Assembly: GCA_029013165.1 (NCBI GenBank)
Contig: JAQXMV010000149.1
Span: 1-14,279, forward strand
DNA length: 14,279 nucleotides
DNA from: Oscillospiraceae bacterium
GTDB taxonomy: Bacteria > Bacillota > Clostridia > Oscillospirales > Acutalibacteraceae
Direction of reading: 5' to 3'
The notes under the pieces: model-generated
Databases searched by the model: none
Told to the model about the DNA's origin: nothing
The model's input: the letters and a program-made list of their open reading frames with translations, nothing else
Made by a program: the position numbers and the translations under genes
Part shown: piece by piece, positions 6,829 through 13,446 of the stretch
Layout: each line of letters begins with the position of its first letter
How positions within the stretch are numbered: the first letter of the stretch is position 1

Positions 6829-7365
6829 TTAAGAATTGTAACTTTTTCTCATGGGGAGCTTAACAACCTTATAAATACGCTCCAGGAACAATGCCATAAA
6901 CACGATCTGAACGGCGCCGGTCACCAGGCACTGAACACTGCGTGAGAGGAGCAAAGCCTTGAAATCCGAGCCGTAATAGAAGCTGATCCAAAAGCTGTTC
7001 ATCAGCAGAGAACAAACAATCTGACTGCAAAGAACGCTCAGCGTGATTCTCGGCAAAGAGGCCTTTTTGGAAAGGAAAAGACCGAAAATCAGTCCCGACA
7101 CAACGCTGGTGAGCGTGAAGCCGGGCATATAGGCACCGGTGGTCGGTATCGCAATGGCACCGATGAGATCACCCAAACCGTATACGACCATACTGCCCAG
7201 AGGGCCGAAACAGCGCGCCGCAATGACCACGGGAATAAACGACAAGGAAAAGCGAAGAGACGACGTGATGGGAATGACCAGGAATCTTGCAAAAACGATC
7301 TGCATGGCAGTGAGAAGTGCAAGACAAACAAGGGTAAAGATGCGTTCCTGAGTTTTTTTCTGCAT
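6829..7365 (-). CDS. folT: Folate-specific ECF transporter S component FolT
   Basis: 178 residues from the chosen start, a small very hydrophobic protein with about six membrane segments, the size of ECF S components. The N terminus KKTQERIFTLVCLALLTAMQ then IVFARFLVIPITSSLRFSLSFIPVVIAARCFGPLGSMVVYGLGDLIGA (described here in two pieces) matches the folate family pattern: the RFSLSFIP segment and the GLGD-like turn after the second helix. It would capture folate and pair with the ATP-hydrolysing energy module, whose genes are not in the window. Specificity is strongly supported by the tetrahydrofolate riboswitch in its leader. An in-frame ATG at 7380 is rejected because GGAGG of the SD lies inside it; the ATG at 7365 is 7 bases after GGAGGT. 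The C terminus is basic. Confidence 0.92.
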   Translation of the reverse strand: MQKKTQERIFTLVCLALLTAMQIVFARFLVIPITSSLRFSLSFIPVVIAARCFGPLGSMVVYGLGDLIGAIAIPTTGAYMPGFTLTSVVSGLIFGLFLSKKASLPRITLSVLCSQIVCSLLMNSFWISFYYGSDFKALLLSRSVQCLVTGAVQIVFMALFLERIYKVVKLPMRKSYNS

Positions 7366-7372
7366 AATAAAA

Positions 7373-7422
7373 ACCTCCATTTGTCCCGTAAAGTGATAAA
7401 TAGAGGTAAGGCTATCCTATTT
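7373..7422 (-). promoter_or_regulatory. Expression platform of the folT riboswitch (SD-sequestering hairpin and competitor)
   Basis: In the RNA, ACCUCUAUUU (7407-7398) can pair over 10 bp with AAAUGGAGGU (7382-7373), with one G-U wobble, leaving a 15-base loop and burying the folT SD. An alternative, AAAUAG (7422-7417) directly after the aptamer, can pair with CUAUUU of the same segment and free the SD. No U-tract follows, so control is probably at translation initiation. The pairings are seen; the switching direction is inferred from folate riboswitches being off-switches. Confidence 0.65.
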
Positions 7423-7424
7423 GT

Positions 7425-7525
7425 CACAGCGGGATGCGACCTGTGCACCGCAAGATAAAATCTTATTCGTCCCGGCGGCAACTCCCCGTCCGCAGGGCAC
7501 TAAACGCGCACAAATCTACTCTGTA
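7425..7525 (-). ncRNA. Tetrahydrofolate (THF) riboswitch aptamer
   Basis: The minus-strand leader of folT contains, in order, the landmarks of the THF (folT motif) riboswitch: ACAGAGTAGA at the 5' side, the GCGCGTT(T)AGTG stretch, GGGAGTTGCCGCCGGGACGA in the middle, a small variable hairpin (AAGATTTTATCTT), GCGGTGCA, and the closing GCATCCCGCTGT that pairs with the 5' ACAG. The class binds reduced folates and represses folate uptake or synthesis genes in Firmicutes. Position between a strong promoter and folT agrees. Ends are approximate. Confidence 0.88.
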
Positions 7526-7540
7526 AAATTTAGTGGAATT

Positions 7541-7569
7541 ACTATACCATAAAAGATTCCCGGTGTCAA
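7541..7569 (-). promoter_or_regulatory. Sigma-A promoter of folT
   Basis: Perfect -35 TTGACA (7569-7564), a 17-bp spacer, and -10 TATAGT (7546-7541) preceded by TGG as an extended -10. Transcription would begin near 7534, about ten bases before the riboswitch aptamer. Confidence 0.85.
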
Positions 7570-7599
7570 CGCTTTGTGCAAAAAATGGCGAAAAACATC

Positions 7600-7633
7600 A
7601 AAAATCGGCTCCCGAGGTGTGTTCGGGAGCCGA
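7600..7633 (-). terminator. Intrinsic terminator of the Nfn-like fusion gene
   Basis: An 11-bp perfect GC-rich stem pairs 7633-7623 with 7615-7605 (TCGGCTCCCGA and its complement) around a 7-base loop; on the minus strand it is followed by TTTTT and, a few bases later, another T run. It lies 22 bases after the stop of the 760-residue gene and isolates it from the folT promoter. Confidence 0.93.
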
Positions 7634-7654
7634 AGCTGTTTTTTCATGCAAAGA

Positions 7655-9937
7655 TCACCGGGCTTTGCTTCTGATCTTTTCGTCGATGGATTTTGCAGCC
7701 AGCTTGCCGGCACCCATGGCAGAAATAACCGTCGCGGCGCCGGTAACGGCATCGCCGCCGGCATAGACGCCGTCTTTGGTGGTCTCTCCCGTTCCCTCAT
7801 GGACGATAATACCGCCCTTGCTGTTGACGCCGAGACCCTCAGTGGTGGTCTTGATCAGCGGATTCGGAGATGTGCCGATGGCCATTATGACCGTGTCGAC
7901 GCTCATTTCAAAGTCACTGCCTGCCAGCACAACCGGACGGCGGCGACCCTTTTCATCAGGCTCGCCCAGTTCCATTTTCACGCACCGCATGGCCTTGACG
8001 AAGCCGTTTTCCGGATCTCTGGGGTCTTCCGGATTGCGATGACCGATGATCTCCACCGGTGATGAGAGGAACAGGAACTCGATACCCTCTTCCATGGCAT
8101 GCTCCACTTCCTCGTGCCTTGCCGGCAGTTCCTCACGGGAACGCCTGTAAACAACGGTAACGCTTTCTGCGCCGAGGCGAAGAGCTGTCCTTGCGGCGTC
8201 CATGGCCACATTGCCGCCGCCGACAACGGCGATTTTTCCGCCCCTCATGATAGGCGTTGCGGCTTCGTCGCTGTAGGCCTTCATGAGGTTTGCCCGGGTG
8301 AGAAATTCATTGGCGGAATAGACACCCTTGAGAGATTCACCGGGGATTCCCATAAAATTCGGCAGACCTGCGCCCGAGCCGATAAAGATGGCCTCATAGC
8401 CGCGGCTGAAAAGCTCGTCAACGGTAAAGGTCTTACCGATGACCATGTTGGTTTCAAAGTCGACGCCCATGGCTCTGAGGTTTTCCACCTCACGACTGAC
8501 AATGGCTTTCGGCAGACGGAACTCCGGTATGCCGTAAACTAGAACGCCTCCGGCAATGTGGAGTGCCTCAAAGACCGTAACCGAATAGCCCATTTTCGCC
8601 AGATCACCGGCACAGGTCAGACCTGAGGGGCCGGAACCGACCACGGCCACCTTATGACCGTTGGGCTCACATTTCACCGGCAGGGAATCGGCGCTTTCAT
8701 TGTGCCTGTCGGCAACAAAGCGTTCCAGACGGCCGATGGCGATAGGCTGACCCTTGATGCCTCTGACGCACTTCGACTCGCACTGGGTCTCCTGAGGACA
8801 GACTCGGCCGCAGATAGCCGGCAAAGACGAGGTGGCAAGGATAGCCTGATAGGCGCCCTCATAATCCTTTTCCTGGATTTTGGCAATAAAAGAGGGAATA
8901 TTGACATTGACCGGACAGCCCTTGACGCAGGGACTGTTTTTGCAGCCGAGACAGTCGGCCGCCTCTGTGAGCGCCATGGCTTCCGTGTAGCCCAAAGCCA
9001 CTTCATTAAAATTCCGGCTTCTTTTTACCGCCGGCTGTGTAGGCATTTCCACACGGGTATGCACATTGCTTTTCTTTTCGTGATGGTCGGCCTGCTCAAA
9101 GAGGTTGCAGGTATCGTGGAAAGCGCGGCTTTCAAATTCGGGATACATACGGCTGCGGGACATAGCTTCATCAAAGTCGATCTCGTAGCCGTTGAAATCG
9201 GGGCCGTCAATGCAGGCAAACTTCACCATTTTTTTTCCGTCCCGGTTCAGTGTCAGACGGCAGCCGCCGCACATACCCGTTCCGTCGATCATGATCGGGT
9301 TCATGGAAACCGTACAGGGAATCCCTGTGGGGCGCGTTTCTTCCACCACATATTTCATCATAATCAGCGGCCCGATGGCGATCACCTCATCGAAGCCCTC
9401 GCCCTCGGCAAACATTTTTTTCATTGGCGCGCAGACATTGCCCTTTTCGCCGGCAGAGCCGTCATCGGTCATGATGAAGAGCCTGTCTGAGCAGGCGCGG
9501 AATTCATCCTCCAAAATGAGAATGTCCTTATTACGGAAACCGATAATCGAGGTGACCTCACAGCCCATACGCCGGAGCTTCTGAGCGATCGGCAGAGCGA
9601 TGGCGCAGCCGACGCCGCCGCCGACGATGAGGGCTTTTTTCAGGCCGTCGAGCTTGGTGGGCATACCGAGGGGGCCGACAAAATCACTGATATAGTCCCC
9701 CTCATTTTTGCGGCTGAGCAGCTTGGTCGTGGAACCGACAGTCTGAAAAATGATCCTGACCGTTCCCTTTTTCCTGTCATAGCCGGCGATGGTCAGAGGG
9801 ATTCTCTCTGACAGCTTTTCATCGGCACGCAGAATGATAAACTGACCGGGCTGAGCCTTTGCCGCCACGAAAGGAGCTTCAATATCCATCATGGTAACAT
9901 TGGGATTCAGCTCCTTTTTGTACACAATTTTGTACAT
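7655..9937 (-). CDS. Fused NfnA-NfnB-like oxidoreductase (DHOD B NAD-binding subunit / glutamate synthase small subunit-like)
   Basis: 760 residues, corresponding to NfnA and NfnB joined in one chain. Residues 1-280 form the NfnA-like FAD/NAD module: FAD motif RIPLTIAGYD at 45-54, nucleotide motif VGGGVGCA at 105-112, and a [2Fe-2S] site with C223, C226 and C242 plus the nearby D218. Residues about 300-760 are NfnB-like: [4Fe-4S] cysteines C329, C332, C337, C341 and C376, C380, C386, C390, then two dinucleotide folds with VVGSGPSGL (432-440) and VVGGGNVAMD (571-580). NfnAB bifurcates electrons between NADPH, NAD and ferredoxin in anaerobes, so this is the likely role; a glutamate synthase small-subunit role is less likely because no large subunit is adjacent. 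Start ATG has AAAGGAG 9 bases upstream. It is transcribed alone, from its own promoter to a strong terminator. Confidence 0.92.
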   Translation of the reverse strand: MYKIVYKKELNPNVTMMDIEAPFVAAKAQPGQFIILRADEKLSERIPLTIAGYDRKKGTVRIIFQTVGSTTKLLSRKNEGDYISDFVGPLGMPTKLDGLKKALIVGGGVGCAIALPIAQKLRRMGCEVTSIIGFRNKDILILEDEFRACSDRLFIMTDDGSAGEKGNVCAPMKKMFAEGEGFDEVIAIGPLIMMKYVVEETRPTGIPCTVSMNPIMIDGTGMCGGCRLTLNRDGKKMVKFACIDGPDFNGYEIDFDEAMSRSRMYPEFESRAFHDTCNLFEQADHHEKKSNVHTRVEMPTQPAVKRSRNFNEVALGYTEAMALTEAADCLGCKNSPCVKGCPVNVNIPSFIAKIQEKDYEGAYQAILATSSLPAICGRVCPQETQCESKCVRGIKGQPIAIGRLERFVADRHNESADSLPVKCEPNGHKVAVVGSGPSGLTCAGDLAKMGYSVTVFEALHIAGGVLVYGIPEFRLPKAIVSREVENLRAMGVDFETNMVIGKTFTVDELFSRGYEAIFIGSGAGLPNFMGIPGESLKGVYSANEFLTRANLMKAYSDEAATPIMRGGKIAVVGGGNVAMDAARTALRLGAESVTVVYRRSREELPARHEEVEHAMEEGIEFLFLSSPVEIIGHRNPEDPRDPENGFVKAMRCVKMELGEPDEKGRRRPVVLAGSDFEMSVDTVIMAIGTSPNPLIKTTTEGLGVNSKGGIIVHEGTGETTKDGVYAGGDAVTGAATVISAMGAGKLAAKSIDEKIRSKAR

Positions 9938-10007
9938 GAAAGATGTCTCCTTTGTTTGGTTCTCTAATACTTTCTTAAAGATAACAATGCAATATGGGTT
10001 TCAGGTT

Positions 10008-10036
10008 ATTCTATCATAATCCGACATGAAATTCAA
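10008..10036 (-). promoter_or_regulatory. Sigma-A promoter of the Nfn-like gene
   Basis: On the minus strand -35 TTGAAT (10036-10031) and -10 TAGAAT (10013-10008) are 17 bp apart, with TGA forming an extended -10. About 70 bases of leader follow before the start codon. The remaining part of the 256-bp gap between the divergent genes shows no gene; a short inverted repeat is noted separately. Confidence 0.7.
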
Positions 10037-10135
10037 CTGTAAAATAATACATAGTGCTATAACAATACCAATATGCCGAAATGTGTCGCGCCGTGCATTT
10101 TTCAGAAAATTTCTGGTTTTATGAGAGAGGAAATA

Positions 10136-10164
10136 TTTACTATCCCGACGGAATTTGCTATAAT
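10136..10164 (+). promoter_or_regulatory. Sigma-A promoter of the GH89-comF operon
   Basis: A perfect -10 TATAAT (10159-10164) preceded by TGC as an extended -10, with a weaker -35 TTTACT (10136-10141) 17 bp upstream. Transcription would begin about 20 bases before the start codon. Confidence 0.72.
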
Positions 10165-10193
10165 ATGCTCAAATCTTTCACGGAGGAGAAAAT

Positions 10194-12296
10194 ATGCTCG
10201 GTCTGATAAAACGAAACACACCGCTGATTGCAGATCAATTTATATATGAAATCTGCCCAAGGAGAGAGGGAAAGCAGTTTTGCGAATACAGTGCTTCGGA
10301 CGGAAAAATTCTTTTGCGCGGAGAAAGCAAGATCAGTCTGGCCATGGCCTATTACGACTATCTGAAAGCATATTGCCGCGTCAATCTGTCCCACTGCGGA
10401 AACACGGCTCTGTGCGTCAGTCAAGCCCCTCTGCCCACAGAAACCCACACCCGCATCATCGAGCAGGAAAAGCGCGTCTATCTCAACTATTGCACCTTTG
10501 GCTATTCCATGCGCTCCTGGCAGTGGGACAAATGGGAAAAAGAGCTCGACTTTATGGCGATGAACGGCATCAATATGCCGCTGAGCGTCGTGGGCACCGA
10601 GGCGGTGATGTTCTATACTCTGCAGGACTTCGGCATGAGTGAAAAAGACGCCCTGGCCTTTATCGCCGGCCCCTCCTACTATCCCTGGCAGATGATGACC
10701 AATCTCGACTCCTTTCTGTCCGTACCGGACAAAGCGTATATTGACCGCCGCCTTGAACTGGGCAAAAAAATCCTCGAGCGTGAAATCAGTCTCGGCATGA
10801 CGCCCATCGAGCAGGGCTTCGCCGGACACATTCCGGCGAAGCTCGCCGAGCTTTTCGGCAGCCGCCCGGAAAAGCTCCCCACCTGGTGCGGCTTTCCCGG
10901 TACCGTCCAGCTTGATCCCCTCGACGAAAACTTTACCAAATTTGGCACGGCACTGCTGACAAAGCAAAAGGAACTGCTGGGCGCGTACCATTACTACGCC
11001 TGCGACCCTTTCCATGAAAACGAGCCGCCCGTGGACGGCGACGACTATCTGGCCGATGTGGGCAGAACCATATCCGATATGCTGACCGCCTTTGACAGCG
11101 AGGCCGTGTGGGTCATGCAGGGCTGGTCACTGCGTGAAAAAATCGTCAAAGCCGTGGACAAAAAAAGGCTGCTGATCCTCGATCTTGACGGCAGCAAAAG
11201 TGAGCTTTATAAAGGCTTTTGGGGATACAGCTATATTTGCGGCACCCTGCATAATTTCGGCGACAGAAACTCTCTCCACGGTTCTATTGACCTCCTGGCA
11301 GAAAACCAGTATACCGTCCGAAAAGACAAATATCCCGGCGAAGTGGGTACCGGCCTTTTTATGGAGGGCTTTTTTCAGAATCCTCTCTACTATGATCTCG
11401 CTTTCACCATGCTGACGGAAAAAGACCGCCTTGACCCGGAGCCGTGGCTGACCGACTACGCCCAAAGGCGCTACGGCAGTGATGAGGCGTGCCTGAAAAA
11501 GGCTGTCTCCCTGCTGCACGAAAGCTGCTACAGCGAAAAGTGCACCGGCAGAGAGACCGGCTCCATCATCTGTGCCAGACCCTCCACCGTTTATTACCAC
11601 ACCGCACCCAACGATCACACCGAACTGCGCTATGACAATAAACTGCTGTGCCTTGCCCTGATGAGTCTGCTTCAAGCGAAAAACGCCTGCACCGACGGAT
11701 ATCTTTTCGACCTGTGCGACGTGGCAAGGCAGTATCTTTCCAACAGAGCCAAAGAGGTTTATTATGATATCATGAAAGCCTGCGCCAACGGTGACAAGGA
11801 TCTCTTTGAAGAGAAAGTCAGCCTTTTCATCGATATGGTCAAAGCTGTCGACGAGCTTCTTTCCACGCGGCCTGAGCTGACACTTTCTGAACATGTCCGA
11901 GAGGCCATGGAACATTCCTGCTGTGAAAAACACCGGGATATTTTCCGCAGGAACGAGCTGACGCTGCTGACCATCTGGGGACCGAGAGAAGACAACGAGC
12001 TCTTTGACTATGCCTGGAAAGAGTGGGGCGGACTGATCGGCCGCTTTTATCTCCCCCGCTGGGAAATGTTCTTCGGTGAGCTTCGCTCCCGTCTCGGCGG
12101 CGATATTTCCGATATTTCCACCACGGCCCTGAACCACAATGAGCGAAACGACTATGATACCACGCCTTTCCAGAAAAAACTGCGTGATTTTGAGTTTTCT
12201 TTCATCGACAGCTATCAGCCGGAAAATTCCGAAGCCGGAGACACCCTTGCAGCCGTCCGAAAAATCTGCGATCGATTCTGCGAAGAAAGTAGGTAA
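10194..12296 (+). CDS. Alpha-N-acetylglucosaminidase-like glycoside hydrolase (GH89/NAGLU family)
   Basis: 700 residues covering the NAGLU layout: small N-terminal domain (1-85), TIM-barrel domain beginning at NYCTFGYSMRSWQWDKWEKE (near residue 100), and an all-helical C-terminal domain. Family anchors are MAMNGINMPL, MTPIEQGFAGHIPA, MQGW (W311), LHNFG (H353) and VGTGLFMEG. The two catalytic glutamates known from human NAGLU (E316, E446) correspond to E275 in DPFHENEPP and E391 in LFMEG, so it is probably active. GH89 enzymes remove terminal alpha-linked GlcNAc, as found on heparan sulfate or gastric-type mucin glycans. No signal peptide is visible, so it should act in the cytoplasm on imported sugars. 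Some substrate-site aromatics usual in the family are missing (see findings), so the exact substrate is uncertain. GGAGGAG lies 5 bases before the ATG. Confidence 0.88.
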   Translation: MLGLIKRNTPLIADQFIYEICPRREGKQFCEYSASDGKILLRGESKISLAMAYYDYLKAYCRVNLSHCGNTALCVSQAPLPTETHTRIIEQEKRVYLNYCTFGYSMRSWQWDKWEKELDFMAMNGINMPLSVVGTEAVMFYTLQDFGMSEKDALAFIAGPSYYPWQMMTNLDSFLSVPDKAYIDRRLELGKKILEREISLGMTPIEQGFAGHIPAKLAELFGSRPEKLPTWCGFPGTVQLDPLDENFTKFGTALLTKQKELLGAYHYYACDPFHENEPPVDGDDYLADVGRTISDMLTAFDSEAVWVMQGWSLREKIVKAVDKKRLLILDLDGSKSELYKGFWGYSYICGTLHNFGDRNSLHGSIDLLAENQYTVRKDKYPGEVGTGLFMEGFFQNPLYYDLAFTMLTEKDRLDPEPWLTDYAQRRYGSDEACLKKAVSLLHESCYSEKCTGRETGSIICARPSTVYYHTAPNDHTELRYDNKLLCLALMSLLQAKNACTDGYLFDLCDVARQYLSNRAKEVYYDIMKACANGDKDLFEEKVSLFIDMVKAVDELLSTRPELTLSEHVREAMEHSCCEKHRDIFRRNELTLLTIWGPREDNELFDYAWKEWGGLIGRFYLPRWEMFFGELRSRLGGDISDISTTALNHNERNDYDTTPFQKKLRDFEFSFIDSYQPENSEAGDTLAAVRKICDRFCEESR

Positions 12297-12302
12297 GCGG
12301 CC

Positions 12303-13001
12303 GTGAATTTCAGAAGTCTTCTGCGCATCTTTTTCCCGGAGAAATGTCCTTTCTGCGGCGAGATTATCCCCATCGGCGAAAAATACTGCACCGAATGTTC
12401 CGGCGGCAAAAGCAGAATTTCCGACGACTTCTGTCCCCACTGCGCCCAGGAACAATCCTCCTGCCTTTGCGGTTCCGGAAAAACGGTCTGTCTACCTCAT
12501 GTGGCCGCCGTCTATGTTTACGGCGGTCAGATCAAAGAGCTGATTGCCGACTTCAAATTCAAAGGGAAAACCCACCTGGCCCGCGCTTTCGGCAGAGATA
12601 TGTGCGACAGAGTGGCTCAGGTTTTTGCCGACGCGGATTTTGACTGTCTGTGCTTTGTGCCGATTTCCGAGAAAACCATGGAGGAAAGAGGCTATAACCA
12701 GACCCGTCTGCTGGCAGAGGAGATCGCAAAGCGACTGCTGATTCCCCTTGAGGATAATCTGGTGAAAATCAGAGAAACTGCCAAACAACATAAACTCAGC
12801 GCCAAAGAAAGACTGACCAATCTCACCGACTCCATCGCCCTGAAAGACCAAGGATCCGTGGCCGGCAAAACGGTACTGCTGTGCGATGATATCAAGACCA
12901 CCGGCGCCACTCTCGGCGAATGTGTCACAGCCTTGATGCAGGGCGGTGCCAAAGATGTTTACTGTATTTGCCTGGCGGCCCCGGCACTGGAGGAGTTCTG
13001 A
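12303..13001 (+). CDS. comF: ComF family protein (amidophosphoribosyltransferase-like)
   Basis: 232 residues, the usual ComF size. The N-terminal zinc-ribbon region has paired cysteines C15/C18, C29/C32, C44/C47 and C54/C56. The phosphoribosyltransferase fold follows, with the PRPP-binding loop VLLCDDIKTTGAT at 191-203 and the conserved ERGYNQ at 128-133. ComF acts in DNA uptake during natural transformation in Bacillus and related bacteria, linked to handling of single-stranded DNA in the cytoplasm, but the protein is also widespread in bacteria not known to be competent. The start is GTG at 12303, six bases after the GH89 stop, with only a weak AGG-containing SD inside the end of that gene, so it is probably co-transcribed and coupled. 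No terminator is visible after it before the thi promoter. Confidence 0.92.
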   Translation: MNFRSLLRIFFPEKCPFCGEIIPIGEKYCTECSGGKSRISDDFCPHCAQEQSSCLCGSGKTVCLPHVAAVYVYGGQIKELIADFKFKGKTHLARAFGRDMCDRVAQVFADADFDCLCFVPISEKTMEERGYNQTRLLAEEIAKRLLIPLEDNLVKIRETAKQHKLSAKERLTNLTDSIALKDQGSVAGKTVLLCDDIKTTGATLGECVTALMQGGAKDVYCICLAAPALEEF

Positions 13002-13046
13002 AAAGGCACAGATTTCATCACGCGGTCAAAACACGCAAAAAAATCC

Positions 13047-13075
13047 TTGCAATTATCACAAAGTTGCTGTATAAT
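13047..13075 (+). promoter_or_regulatory. Sigma-A promoter of the thi operon
   Basis: -35 TTGCAA (13047-13052) and a perfect -10 TATAAT (13070-13075) with a 17-bp spacer, about 20 bases ahead of the TPP aptamer. Confidence 0.85.
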
Positions 13076-13093
13076 AAAGCGGACAAATGAAGA

Positions 13094-13180
13094 AACGGGA
13101 GCTTGCGCTACAGGCTGAGAGGAAGGTGTGACCTTCGACCGATTACCTGATTTGGATAATGCCAACGTAGGGATACCATA
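13094..13180 (+). ncRNA. Thiamine pyrophosphate (TPP) riboswitch aptamer
   Basis: The conserved THI-box sequence is present: ACGGGAGC at the 5' side, GGCTGAGAGG, a short variable hairpin (GAAGGTGTGACCTTC), GACCGATTACCTGATTTGG, then ATAATGCCAACGTAGGGA. This RNA binds TPP and shuts down thiamine genes. It lies between the thi promoter and thiS, followed by an intrinsic terminator, so it probably controls transcription termination. Ends are approximate. Confidence 0.96.
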
Positions 13181-13196
13181 ATAATATTGAATTTTT

Positions 13197-13236
13197 ACGG
13201 GAGGCTGACAAATCGCAGCCTCTCCGTTTTATTTTT
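13197..13236 (+). terminator. Intrinsic terminator of the TPP riboswitch
   Basis: ACGGGAGGCTG (13197-13207) pairs with CAGCCTCTCCGT (13216-13227) with a single bulged T, followed by TTTTATTTTT. Thiamine sufficiency should favour this hairpin and stop transcription 15 bases before the thiS start. It may also catch readthrough from comF. Confidence 0.9.
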
Positions 13237-13250
13237 CAAGGAGGACAATC

Positions 13251-13445
13251 ATGGTAAAGATTAACGGTGAAAATATTGACGCCGCCGGAAAAAATCTGGC
13301 GGAATATCTGAGTGAAACTCAATATGACCCCAAGCGCATAGCCATTGAGCGCAACGGCGACATCCTGCCGAAAGCACTGTATTGCGAAACGATACTGGCA
13401 GACGGCGACGAAATTGAAATCGTCAGCTTCGTCGGAGGTGGCTGA
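13251..13445 (+). CDS. thiS: Sulfur carrier protein ThiS
   Basis: 64 residues, a ubiquitin-like sulfur carrier. It begins MVKINGENI and ends FVGGG, providing the C-terminal Gly-Gly that ThiF adenylates and that becomes the thiocarboxylate donating sulfur to ThiG for the thiazole ring. The central IAIERNGDILPK and LADGDEIEIVSFVGGG are typical ThiS segments. AAGGAGG lies 6 bases before the ATG. It is the first gene after the TPP riboswitch terminator. The codons for the terminal glycines also form the SD of thiF (GGAGGTGG), tying the two genes together. Confidence 0.96.
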   Translation: MVKINGENIDAAGKNLAEYLSETQYDPKRIAIERNGDILPKALYCETILADGDEIEIVSFVGGG

Positions 13446-13446
13446 T

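Noticed and set aside
6810..6830. Inverted repeat AATCTTTT / AAAAGATT at the folT stop as a terminator
   Set aside because: The stem is 8 bp and nearly all A-T, and the minus-strand sequence after it lacks a proper T run. It may slow polymerase but cannot be called a terminator.
7366..7380. Upstream in-frame ATG as the folT start
   Set aside because: The SD GGAGG lies inside this extension and is correctly spaced only for the ATG at 7365.
10103..10115. Inverted repeat CAGAAA-A-TTTCTG upstream of the GH89 promoter as an operator
   Set aside because: Arms of 6 bp in an AT-rich gap are expected by chance, and no regulator gene lies nearby to match it with.
10158..11015. 285-codon minus-strand open frame covering the GH89 promoter and N-terminal part
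   Set aside because: It would overlap a strong plus-strand promoter, SD and conserved GH89 sequence, and shows no family motif.
11127..12455. 442-codon minus-strand open frame antisense to the GH89 gene and comF start
   Set aside because: The opposite strand encodes two clear protein families across the whole stretch. The antisense translation is low-complexity in G, V, A and F, as expected from a reversed coding frame.
13345..13446. N-terminal extension of thiF overlapping thiS
   Set aside because: The extra residues are an out-of-frame reading of thiS; a strong SD sits just before the ATG at 13447.
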